Source: Sporosarcina sp. FSL K6-1508
GTDB lineage: Bacteria > Bacillota > Bacilli > Bacillales_A > Planococcaceae
Direction of reading: 5' to 3'
NCBI RefSeq assembly: GCF_038007465.1
Contig: NZ_JBBOXF010000001.1
Span: forward strand, 1-64,000
Length of the DNA: 64,000 nucleotides
Shown here: positions 43,141 through 50,602 of the stretch, piece by piece
How positions within the stretch are numbered: the stretch's first letter is position 1
Layout of the letters: the number at the start of each line of letters is the position of its first letter
Translations under genes and position numbers: made by a program
Notes under the pieces: generated by a model
What the model saw: only the letters and a program-made list of their open reading frames with translations
Told to the model about the DNA's origin: nothing
Databases searched by the model: none

Positions 43141-44739
43141 TCATTCCTCGATTTCGATATCTGATACGCTCAATGAACCATCCGGTAACAGATAGATTCC
43201 TTTTAGATAATTTTTCTTACCAGCCAATGTATTGTCGGCAGATAAGAAGACCCAAGGCGCGTCATTCCAAATTGTTTTTTGTGCATCTTCATAAGCTTTT
43301 GCACGTTTATCCAAATCTGCTGTTTGCAGACCGTCTAGAATTAGCTGATCCACTTCAGAATTGTCATAATAAGAAACGTTATAAGACTTAGGCGGGAAGG
43401 CATCTTTGCCTCCGACAAGTGGACGGATTCCCCAGTCTGCATCTCCAGTAGATGGTGACCATCCACCATAATATAATTCAAGCTCAGCATCATCAGGATT
43501 TTGAACAGACCAAATTTTGTCTGAAATCGTGCCTGATTCCATTGGTACAACTTCAACTTCTATACCGACTTGTGCCAACTGCTGTTGTAAGAATTCCATT
43601 GCCTTAATCGCACCGGAACTGTTGCCGCCCCAAAGTTTCGCTTTAAAGCCCTTTTCAACGCCAGCTTCTTTTAGTAGGCCTTGTGCCTTTTCTAGATCGA
43701 ATGCATAAGGCTCTTGTTTTGAGTAGAACTGAACATCAGGTGCAATAATAGAATCCAATACAGTTCCTTGATCGTTCATTACAACTTTAACAAAAGCTTC
43801 TTTATTGATTGCATAGTTAAGTGCTTGTCTAACTTTAATATCATCATATGGTTCTTTTAATGTATTCATAGACATATAACGGACAACAATAGAAGGCTTA
43901 CTTTCTACTTCAATGCCGTTCTTCCCGTTAATTCCCTCCACTTGTTCAGTAGGAACCGGATAGATGAAGTCCGCTTCACCTGTTTGCAACATTGCAATTC
44001 TTGATCCATTTTCAGATACCGGTTTAAATGTAATGGAATCTACTTTCGGGAATCCTGCATTCCAATATTCTTCGTTCTTTTCAATTTTCAGGCCTTCACT
44101 CGGTTTCCATTCAACAAATTTAAATGCTCCAGTTCCAACAGGATTTCTTGCAACTTCTTTCCCAAACTCTTCTAACGCTTTCGGGCTGTGCATCAACCCA
44201 GCTGGGTGAGCGAATGTGTTGATCATCGCGCCAAATGGTTCTGATAATGTAAATTTCACTTCATATTCATTAACAACCTCTGTTGTTTCAATTAAAGCGT
44301 AAAGACTATGTCTCTTCAATCCGCTGTTTGGATCTGATAGTCGATCAAAGTTCACTTTTACCGCTTCCGCATTAAAAGGCGTTCCATCATGGAATTTCAC
44401 ATTTTCACGTAATTTGAATGTGAATTCAGTTGCCTCAGCATTTGCCGAATACTCTTCAGCCAAAAGTGGAATCACATTCATATCTTTATCAAATCCTACA
44501 AGTCCTTCAAGCATTGCTTTTTGAGCTGAGCCAGATAGCGTGTCATTTGTGTCATGTGGATCCATGCCTGTAAAGTTATCCGCTACAGCAATGACGATAT
44601 CCTTGCCTTCTTTTTCAGCTGGCTTTCCATCCTCTTTACTAGCATCTTTACTACCCTCTTTTGAATCACTGCTACAGCCGGCTAAAACAAGCAGCATCAT
44701 TAAGGCAAGTAAAGAAATTAAACCATACGCTTTTTTCAT
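43141..44739 (-). CDS. Peptide ABC transporter substrate-binding lipoprotein (family 5)
   Basis: About 532 residues; signal peptide with lipobox LVLAGCSS. DGLVGFDKDMNVIPLLAEEYS-type sequence (VIPLLAEEYSANAE), NVKFHDGTPFNAEAVKVNFDRL and KVRQALNYAINKEA mark the OppA/DppA/NikA family 5 fold. AAGGGGAG before MKKAYGLISLL fixes the start at 44739 instead of 44781. It captures peptides for the DppB-C-D-F importer encoded downstream. Confidence 0.93.
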   Translation of the reverse strand: MKKAYGLISLLALMMLLVLAGCSSDSKEGSKDASKEDGKPAEKEGKDIVIAVADNFTGMDPHDTNDTLSGSAQKAMLEGLVGFDKDMNVIPLLAEEYSANAEATEFTFKLRENVKFHDGTPFNAEAVKVNFDRLSDPNSGLKRHSLYALIETTEVVNEYEVKFTLSEPFGAMINTFAHPAGLMHSPKALEEFGKEVARNPVGTGAFKFVEWKPSEGLKIEKNEEYWNAGFPKVDSITFKPVSENGSRIAMLQTGEADFIYPVPTEQVEGINGKNGIEVESKPSIVVRYMSMNTLKEPYDDIKVRQALNYAINKEAFVKVVMNDQGTVLDSIIAPDVQFYSKQEPYAFDLEKAQGLLKEAGVEKGFKAKLWGGNSSGAIKAMEFLQQQLAQVGIEVEVVPMESGTISDKIWSVQNPDDAELELYYGGWSPSTGDADWGIRPLVGGKDAFPPKSYNVSYYDNSEVDQLILDGLQTADLDKRAKAYEDAQKTIWNDAPWVFLSADNTLAGKKNYLKGIYLLPDGSLSVSDIEIEE

Positions 44740-44780
44740 CTTCTTCTCCCCTTTACTTACATTTTTTATGATAAAATGCA

Positions 44781-45791
44781 TTATGCATTTTTCAATGAAA
44801 AGATTGGACTTAATTGTCCGATGACTTCCTGTCTCGCATTCTTCAACTTTGGGTAGTGATAGTCATGTAAACGTTCACATTGTTTTTCAGTGAGTAAATC
44901 GAGCTGTTTTAACACTTCCACCGCAACAGGCGAAGTTGCTCGACCATTACCATCCTCAATTTTAATGGCAATTCCAAGACCTGTTTCGAGATCACCAATA
45001 CAGTAAACCCCTTCAGCCCCGGCTTTCCCAAACATTCTACCATCTTCAATTCTCATGAAATCTGAACAAAAGCGATCAGTGCCTCCGACCATTTCTGGTG
45101 CCGCCATCATAGCTGCAGTCACTTGCTCAATTGCATTTTTTCTTTTTTCAGGAAAAGATGTTGGTTTTGCCATCTTCGCAAAACTTAATGCGAGGTTTTT
45201 TAATGGAATGCCATGGACAGGAACTCCGCAACCGTCAATACCAATTTCTATCTCATTTAAGGGTGTTTCAGAGATATCACTTATCACTTCCATAATTCTT
45301 TTCTGAACTGGATGATCCGTTTTATAGTAATCTTCCAAGCTCTCACCCATATGTATGGCTGTAGTTAACATGCCGCTATGTTTCCCCGAACAGTTGTTAT
45401 ATTCGGGCGTGACTTCCTTACCCGCTTTAATTAATGCTTCATACGCTTCTGTCCAGCGTGGAGGATGCGTGCCACATTTCAAATCGTCCGTTCCAAGCCC
45501 TAGTCTAGATAAAATTGTTTTTACCCGATCTGTATGCTGACTTTCTCCATTATGTGATGCACAAGCTAATGACAGATCGGCTTGATTGAATTGATAATGG
45601 TCAGCTGCTCCTGTTTCAACAATCGGAATTGCTTGTAAAGGTTTCATTGACGAGCGAGCAAACGTTACCCTATTAGGATTTCCTTTGGAATAGAGAAGTT
45701 TACCTTCACTATTCACTACTGCAATATGTCCCCAATGCTCACTTTCAACATTATCTCCTCTAATTACATCTACTAAATGTTCAGCATCCAT
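44781..45791 (-). CDS. L-asparaginase, Rhizobium-type (asparaginase II family)
   Basis: A 336-residue enzyme of the Rhizobium etli thermolabile-asparaginase family, distinct from AnsA/AnsZ types. Conserved parts are VTFARSSMKPLQAIP (the Ser-Ser-Lys catalytic cluster), SLACASHNGESQHT, KCGTHPP, NNCSGKHSGML and EIGIDGCGVPVHGIPL. Converts asparagine to aspartate and ammonia. It is the first gene of the peptide/D-amino-acid operon, 41 bases before the binding-protein gene, and suggests that imported peptides are used as nitrogen source. Confidence 0.9.
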   Translation of the reverse strand: MDAEHLVDVIRGDNVESEHWGHIAVVNSEGKLLYSKGNPNRVTFARSSMKPLQAIPIVETGAADHYQFNQADLSLACASHNGESQHTDRVKTILSRLGLGTDDLKCGTHPPRWTEAYEALIKAGKEVTPEYNNCSGKHSGMLTTAIHMGESLEDYYKTDHPVQKRIMEVISDISETPLNEIEIGIDGCGVPVHGIPLKNLALSFAKMAKPTSFPEKRKNAIEQVTAAMMAAPEMVGGTDRFCSDFMRIEDGRMFGKAGAEGVYCIGDLETGLGIAIKIEDGNGRATSPVAVEVLKQLDLLTEKQCERLHDYHYPKLKNARQEVIGQLSPIFSLKNA

Positions 45792-46043
45792 AAGTTACAC
45801 CTCTAGTTATCTATATTTTCTAATTATATTATCTCATATAACAACACATTACAACCACTAATTCTGAATATATTATGTATTCGAAAATATATTATGAGAT
45901 AATGCGTTGATATGTGTGAAGGTGCTTGGGTGACTTGTGATGATTTATAGTGATGACAATGGCCAATTCCGGTAATCCCCTAAACACTTGCTCAGTGTAC
46001 ACAAAAACCTCTTCAAGCCACGGATGACTCAAAAAGGTCTATA

Positions 46044-46307
46044 CTAAGTAATTCTATATTTGCGAGCAAATATATTGGCCATAACCGCTCCTAACGTTAA
46101 ATTGACAACCATGTTAGCCACAGCTGGAACAGCTGCAAGTGAACTGACATGTTCCAACTCAAGCGTCGCAGCGAACGCAGTATTGCAAATTCTGGTGTGA
46201 AATAATATGGCTCGGGCATTTTCTTCCGGGACTTTCAATGATTTGGAAATAAAATAATCTACAAATATCGGTATGGAAACTTGAAAGAATACCGCTAGGA
46301 AGATCAT
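46044..46307 (-). pseudogene. Remnant of a bile-acid:sodium symporter family transporter
   Basis: An 87-codon frame equal to the last quarter of an SBF/ACR3-like sodium symporter: ARAILFHTRICNTAFAATLELEHVSSLAAVPAVANMVVNLTLG (cited by FHTRICNTAFAA and AVPAVANMVVNLTLGA). Full proteins have about 320 residues and ten helices; only the last two or three helices remain. It starts just where a regulator-like fragment ends, as if a deletion removed the sequence between them. Confidence 0.7.
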
Positions 46308-46453
46308 TGGTAATACCTACAAATTTTCCTGTAATGATACGAATCTGTACTCGCTTGGATAAACGCCCTTCGATCTGTCAATATCACTTGCTCTCGTATT
46401 AGACGGGAGAGCTCCTCAACGATCTCTTGCTCTGACGTATTGAAATAGAACAT
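46304..46453 (-). pseudogene. Short N-terminal remnant, perhaps of a CdaR-type regulator
   Basis: A 49-codon frame, MFYFNTSEQEIVEEL...QVILTDRRAFIQASTDS, then unrelated residues to a stop that overlaps the next frame. The pattern EIV...D.RAFIQASTDS resembles the start of sugar-diacid recognition (CdaR-like) domains, but the match is short and by eye only. No good ribosome site. Confidence 0.3.
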
Positions 46454-47009
46454 TATGTGAATCCCCATTCTATTAGTTCCAGATACTATTCTTTTAAAGA
46501 ATTCCCCGGCTCAACTCTTTCAACAAATCAAAGATAAATAAATTCTCTTCACTCAGAAAAAAGAATGCTGGGTATCTATTTCTAGATTTATTAAATTAAA
46601 TTCTATTCAATACAGTCAACACTAACTGGATTGAGGGCACATTTCACTATCAGTCATAAAATACCCCATGGTTAATTCCTACTTTCCTCTTCTAGCCCTT
46701 TCCCCACTCATAATTTGTCCCAGCTCCGCATGAAGTTCATCCCAGGAAAAAATAAACCCTATAATCAATAGATGATCTTCTCCCTCTGTAGGAATTCCAA
46801 GAATAATGAAGATATGGATATTTAAACTTTAAGGAGGATAATGAAATTACTGACTACTTGATTCAAATCTTGTCAGACCATTCTTTTTTAGTACTTTTGT
46901 AAAAAATTGCTGTAAAATCGTTTACTTTCATTTCACCCCCAGTTTCATCCATCTAACTAAACCAAAATTTTTTGGACAAATTCCACATTTTAATACATAG
47001 TGAATAAAG
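46454..47009. other. Gene-poor stretch with decayed coding remnants
   Basis: No intact gene seen. A minus-strand frame at about 46679-46825 (ending in WDELHAELGQIMSGERARRGK, cited by WDELHAELGQIMSG) has the look of a C-terminal remnant but I do not recognise it. The stretch joins the transporter remnants to the DnaA-box cluster. Confidence 0.4.
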
Positions 47010-47097
47010 TTATACACATTTTCCACACCGTTTTTTCTGAATTCATCAACACTATTAACAAGTTATTCACACAATTCTAACTATATTCAGTGGATAA
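47010..47097. promoter_or_regulatory. DnaA-box cluster upstream of polysaccharide deacetylase gene
   Basis: Within 90 bases: TTATACACA (47010), TTTTCCACA (47019), TTATTCACA (47063) and AGTGGATAA (47089, complement TTATCCACT). All are one change from the DnaA box TTATCCACA. There is no dnaA or dnaN gene nearby, so this is not the chromosome origin; it may regulate the gene at 47206 or titrate DnaA. Confidence 0.55.
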
Positions 47098-47205
47098 CTT
47101 ACACCCATTTATCCTTTTCAATTAACCGTAAAAAGACCTTGCTACTTCCATACTTTCTATCTATCATGTATAGAGAGAAACTAGACTAAAGGGGCATACG
47201 TACGA

Positions 47206-48363
47206 TTGAAGAAATTCACATTGTTTTTACTATTATTTATAGCAATATTTCCATCCTTCACTGAAGCAACCGAAGTATCAAATGTAAAATCAATAAAAAT
47301 CACCGAAACGACACCTGTTTTCGATGAATACAAGAAAGTCGCTGTATTCCTGAAGGGTACCTCACACACGGTAATAAATGAATCGGACCGCTTTTATTAC
47401 ACTGTCATCGGAAATGATAAAGTTAAGTTTTCGAAAAAGAAGGCAGTAATCGTAAAAGGCATACCAAATAACTGGATGGGTGCTCATCCAGTCCGTGCAA
47501 CGACTTCAAAACCCGTACAGATTTTGGATCGTCCAACAGTCAAAGCAAACAGCCTGGGCCAAATCCAACCGAACATGACAATCAACGTACAAAGATTAAA
47601 GGGGAATTACTACCCAATCTTAATAGGCGGTAAAACGGGTTATATACATAAGAACCAGCTAGTAATCGAATCTGGCATCCCTGTTCTGATGTATCACGAT
47701 CTTGTACGCAGCAAGATTGATCAAAATGCTTCAATATTAGAAGTTCAAAAGTTCAAAGAACAGATGGATTATTTGAAGAAGAATGGTTGGACGACCATTA
47801 CTCCTCAACAACTAGAATTATGGGTTACAAAAAAGAATGCCCTGCCAAAGAAATCAGTCCTAATTACATTCGATGATGGTTACAAGTCGACAATCGACTT
47901 GGCATATCCTATTTTGAAAAACCACGGATTCAAGGCAACTTCATTCTTAATCACCAGCCGTATCGATCGGCCGAACGTGGTTTCAGAAATGGACATAATT
48001 CAAACACAGGATGTCTATTCCTATCAAAATCACACGCACCTATTTCATATGTTCAATTCATTTACGAACCTAAGCCTTTTCCAATATGAATCAGAACTGG
48101 CAATCTATGAGGATATTCAACAAGCGAATAATTCCATCGAACAGATTCTTGGTGAAGACTATCGAGTAATGGCCCATGCATATCCTTACGGAAAACGCAG
48201 TCTGGCCGCAATTCACGCTTTGAAGACTAGCGGTATAACAAGTGCTTACACAATTGATGAAGGCAATGTCTTCCAAGGTGATTCCCTTTACGAACTAAAA
48301 CGCCAGCGCGTCCACTCTAATATGAACATCAAAGACTTCGCCGATAAATTGCAGGGAAGATGA
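47206..48363 (+). CDS. Secreted polysaccharide deacetylase with SH3-like domain
   Basis: A 385-residue exported protein from a TTG start behind AAAGGGG. Signal peptide to about TEA (residue 22), an SH3-like wall-binding region (about 85-150, VRATTSKPVQILDRPTVKANSLGQI in part, with KTGYIHKNQL), then a NodB deacetylase domain: ITFDDGYKSTI gives the metal Asp, YQNHTHLFH the metal histidines, and AYPYGKRS the Arg/Tyr loop. It probably removes acetyl groups from peptidoglycan or an N-acetylated wall polymer. Monocistronic; REP-like element E begins right after the stop. Confidence 0.88.
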   Translation: MKKFTLFLLLFIAIFPSFTEATEVSNVKSIKITETTPVFDEYKKVAVFLKGTSHTVINESDRFYYTVIGNDKVKFSKKKAVIVKGIPNNWMGAHPVRATTSKPVQILDRPTVKANSLGQIQPNMTINVQRLKGNYYPILIGGKTGYIHKNQLVIESGIPVLMYHDLVRSKIDQNASILEVQKFKEQMDYLKKNGWTTITPQQLELWVTKKNALPKKSVLITFDDGYKSTIDLAYPILKNHGFKATSFLITSRIDRPNVVSEMDIIQTQDVYSYQNHTHLFHMFNSFTNLSLFQYESELAIYEDIQQANNSIEQILGEDYRVMAHAYPYGKRSLAAIHALKTSGITSAYTIDEGNVFQGDSLYELKRQRVHSNMNIKDFADKLQGR

Positions 48364-48411
48364 GAATTGACTTGGTGACAGTCACCAAGTCAATTCGGAA
48401 ACTATTCCGAC
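48364..48411 (+). repeat. REP-like palindrome copy E
   Basis: A 33-base perfect palindrome GAATTGACTTGGTGAC...GTCACCAAGTCAATTC (48364-48396) starts at the base after the deacetylase stop codon, with tail GGAAACTATTCCGACAAC. Confidence 0.88.
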
Positions 48412-48424
48412 AACTAACAATCTG

Positions 48425-48467
48425 AGAAGACCTCTTCCAATTCGCGAAGAGGTCTTCTTGTTTTATT
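48425..48467 (+). terminator. Terminator of the deacetylase gene
   Basis: GAAGACCTCTTC and GAAGAGGTCTTC form a 12-bp stem with CAATTCGC loop, then TTGTTTTATTT. The convergent IseA-like gene ends at the same place. Confidence 0.85.
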
Positions 48468-49038
48468 TCTTATACTCCGGTAACTTGCTTATACGCCAAC
48501 CCGATTTTTTTACGTATTCGTATGTGACTTCGAATTTATCAAACGTGCCCGTATAGCCGACAGGTACACTTAGTTCAAACACACTTTTATTCTTTTTCGA
48601 TTTCACTTCCTTAGCTGTCGCAACTCCCCACTGAAGAAGTGAACCCTCGTCAGCTTCTAACTGTGCTAATCTCCTTTTGTGTTTAATGAACCTGTGCTCT
48701 TTCATGAACTTTCTGGCGACCTTTTTTGTCACCGACTTTTCAAGTTCAGCCCTCAGCTCCTTCTTCGTGTCCAAGTAACTGGCCATATATCGATATGTCT
48801 CGCCTTTATAATTGAACCTTTCATATTCACCTTCACTATAAACCCCTCCTGCTTGTACGAGGCTTACTGTTGTTGCCCAATTCGCTGCAAGCTCCACTGC
48901 TTTTTCCGAAGAAACTTCATTTTTTTTCGTAACGACACTATCTGATTTCTGGCACGCCGTACACAACACTAATAATAACGACAATACAACTAGCCAGATC
49001 TTTTTTAACTCGATGAAACTACCCTCCTTCATTTTCAT
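48463..49038 (-). CDS. IseA-like lipoprotein (DL-endopeptidase inhibitor family)
   Basis: A protein of up to 191 residues with a hydrophobic signal and likely lipobox (VLCTACQ). The body YERFNYKGETYRYMASYLDTKKEL and RLAQLEADEGSLLQWGVA (cited by YKGETYRYM and LEADEGSLLQW) resemble B. subtilis IseA/YoeB, which binds and blocks LytE/CwlO-type D,L-endopeptidases to restrain autolysis. A membrane-anchored form would differ from secreted IseA. The start is odd: the ATGs at 49038 and 49032 have no ribosome site, but AAGGAGGG (49029-49022) lies 7 bases before an in-frame ATC at 49014, which would give a normal-length signal peptide. Confidence 0.72.
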   Translation of the reverse strand: MKMKEGSFIELKKIWLVVLSLLLVLCTACQKSDSVVTKKNEVSSEKAVELAANWATTVSLVQAGGVYSEGEYERFNYKGETYRYMASYLDTKKELRAELEKSVTKKVARKFMKEHRFIKHKRRLAQLEADEGSLLQWGVATAKEVKSKKNKSVFELSVPVGYTGTFDKFEVTYEYVKKSGWRISKLPEYKK

Positions 49039-49065
49039 TTTTACTAGATTATATGTTTCTCCTTC

Positions 49066-49107
49066 GGGTGACAGTCACCCATACAACTTCGAAACTATTC
49101 AGAATAC
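49066..49107 (+). repeat. REP-like palindrome copy F (left of RAYT gene)
   Basis: GGGTGACAGTCACCC at 49066-49080 with tail ATACAACTTCGAAACTATTC. It lies 280 bases before the RAYT start codon, in the gap shared with the IseA-like gene. Confidence 0.87.
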
Positions 49108-49358
49108 TATTTTCGAATTTCAACTGTAATCTTGCGTTTTCAATAAATTTAATTTAACCGTCTTTTTAGGGTCATATTTCAAATTTAACCCCTTATCCTG
49201 CTTGAAAACTAAGTTTCAGGTCATGCGTGTTATTTGTGACAATTGTCTTTCAAAAGCTGATAGGATATGGTGATCGAAACGAGATGATGGAGAATAGCAG
49301 AAGTGAATTACTGGAGGATTATTTACTTCAATCAGACAGAATAAGGGGGATAAACAAA

Positions 49359-49964
49359 ATGGCAAGAATAAATCGCAAGTGGGATCCGAATTACTTTGAT
49401 CATGTTGTAATGCGCGGTAATAACCGGCAGCATATCTTTTCCAACAGAATGGACATAGCGGTACTTTTCCACACCCTCAACTATGCGAATACCAAACATC
49501 CTTTTACGGTTATTGCTTATTGCATCATGAATAACCATTTCCACTTACTAATTCGTTCGCCCGAAGTTCCGCTAGGCAAGGTGATGGGGCTTATTAATAA
49601 ACAGTACAGCAATTATTACAGAAAAAAATACAACTACACCGGATATCTATATGAAAGCCGTTATTTTGCTCGTATGGTGCCTGATCCTATCGCCCTGCTC
49701 TCCGTAAGTGCATACATACACCAGAATCCAGTTGCGACCAAGAAACCCATGGTTAAGCGAATGGAAAACTATCCATACAGCTCATTCCGCTTATATCATA
49801 GAAACATTGAATCACCCTACCCATTTCTTGATCTCACTGTTTTGCCCTCTCTCCTCCCAGAACCTTATGACACAACGCGTAATGGCTACACAAAATTCTG
49901 TGAGGACTTTCAACACAACGAAAAGATAAAAAAATATATAAAAGCAACATCCCTGAATCATTAA
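49359..49964 (+). CDS. REP-associated tyrosine transposase (RAYT, Y1/HUH family)
   Basis: A 201-residue single-domain HUH enzyme. The two-His motif is YCIMNNHFHLLI (His60, His62); the likely nucleophile is Tyr83 in NKQYSNYYRKKY; GYLYESRYF and YIHQNPV are hallmarks of RAYTs rather than of IS200/IS605 TnpA. AAGGGGG upstream fixes ATG 49359; the open frame reaches back to 49227 without a ribosome site. RAYTs are single-copy domesticated transposases that bind and cut REP palindromes. Here two palindromes of the local family (F and G) flank the gene at 280 and 60-105 bases, and eight more lie in the window, so it is the likely mobiliser of that family. It has its own terminator. Confidence 0.9.
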   Translation: MARINRKWDPNYFDHVVMRGNNRQHIFSNRMDIAVLFHTLNYANTKHPFTVIAYCIMNNHFHLLIRSPEVPLGKVMGLINKQYSNYYRKKYNYTGYLYESRYFARMVPDPIALLSVSAYIHQNPVATKKPMVKRMENYPYSSFRLYHRNIESPYPFLDLTVLPSLLPEPYDTTRNGYTKFCEDFQHNEKIKKYIKATSLNH

Positions 49965-49985
49965 CTGGTTCCGGATGCTGCTTTT
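49943..49985 (+). terminator. Terminator of the RAYT gene
   Basis: AGCAACATCC pairs with GGATGCTGCT (one mismatch) around a 20-base loop, followed by TTTTG. It overlaps the last codons of the gene. Confidence 0.7.
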
Positions 49986-50024
49986 GTGTAGACTATTCTT
50001 ATAAGCAAATTTTTATAATGCAAA

Positions 50025-50083
50025 CTAATCAAACATTCAAGTTTGTTGTGTTTGTTTTAGAATTCACTGGGTGACTGTCACCC
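50025..50083 (-). repeat. REP-like palindrome copy G (right of RAYT gene)
   Basis: GGGTGACTGTCACCC at 50069-50083; to its left the long type of tail (ATCAAACATTCAAGTTTGTTGTGTTTGT...TTAGAATTCACT), nearly identical to that of copy C. It faces copy F across the RAYT gene, and its GGGTGA supplies the stop codon of the small gene at 50078. Confidence 0.88.
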
Positions 50084-50233
50084 TTCAAGCTCTGACGGTA
50101 TATCTTGGAATTCTACTGATTCCAACAAGCCTTCAGATTTCATCTTATTAACAAATTCAATTAGTTCAATCTTCATTTTATATATTTCTATGTCTTTAGG
50201 TTCAATAGCAAATTGGTCGTTTGTCATTTCCAT
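50078..50233 (-). CDS. Small acidic protein, 51 residues, unknown
   Basis: Too short for a general gene caller but with AAGGGGGTGA 10 bases before the ATG and a plausible soluble, mostly helical product (MEMTNDQFAIEPKDIEIYKM, then KIELIEFVNKMKSEGLLESV). The stop codon comes from the REP-like palindrome G. It lies 31 bases after another small gene in the same direction, both divergent from the RRNPP regulator at 50603. A short leaderless peptide or regulator-target role is possible; no family recognised. Confidence 0.6.
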   Translation of the reverse strand: MEMTNDQFAIEPKDIEIYKMKIELIEFVNKMKSEGLLESVEFQDIPSELEG

Positions 50234-50264
50234 GGACACGATCTCACCCCCTTCAAAAGAATGG

Positions 50265-50414
50265 TTAAGTACGCATTCGATTTAAAATACTGGAAATCAG
50301 TTCAAAACCACGACTCAGAACTTTTTTACATCTGAAGCCAAAAGTGTCTTCTTTCTTTTTTCTACCTTTAGTTTCCTTACTAAGTTCCTTAAAATAAACG
50401 TCTTCAATTCGCAT
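50265..50414 (-). CDS. Small basic protein, 49 residues, unknown
   Basis: Starts MRIEDVYFKELSKETKGRKK with AGAGGAGTA 8 bases upstream, and ends FELISSILNRMRT. It is Lys/Arg-rich in the middle (KGRKKKEDTFGFRCKKV). It heads a two-gene unit with the frame at 50078. The 188-base gap to the divergent regulator gene would hold both promoters, so these two small genes are candidate targets of that regulator. Confidence 0.6.
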   Translation of the reverse strand: MRIEDVYFKELSKETKGRKKKEDTFGFRCKKVLSRGFELISSILNRMRT

Positions 50415-50561
50415 ACGTTCTACTCCTCTATTCTTGCTACACTAAACATACCACTCATAAGGCTAGAGGAATATCCAATTAGGTTGGGACATTTTTTTCT
50501 AAACTATTCATTATTTAGCCATTTCAAGAATTAATTTCTCACATTTAAATGGTATGATAAA

Positions 50562-50579
50562 TGTACTGTATGTACTATA
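50562..50579. promoter_or_regulatory. Candidate operator: tandem 9-base repeat before the RRNPP gene
   Basis: TGTACTGTA is followed directly by TGTACTATA (one difference). It lies between a possible -10 box (TATGAT, 50553-50558) and the ribosome site of the regulator, in the divergent control region. The operator role is inferred from place and repetition only. Confidence 0.35.
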
Positions 50580-50602
50580 CTATAAAAGAGAGGAATTCGC
50601 TA

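Noticed and set aside
47010..47097. Chromosomal replication origin suggested by DnaA boxes
   Set aside because: No dnaA, dnaN, rpmH or gyr genes nearby and no long AT-rich unwinding region with repeats; the boxes are imperfect and few.
49227..49964. IS200/IS605 insertion sequence
   Set aside because: Single transposase without TnpB, without typical subterminal hairpins, and with RAYT-type motifs; better explained as RAYT with REP-like palindromes.
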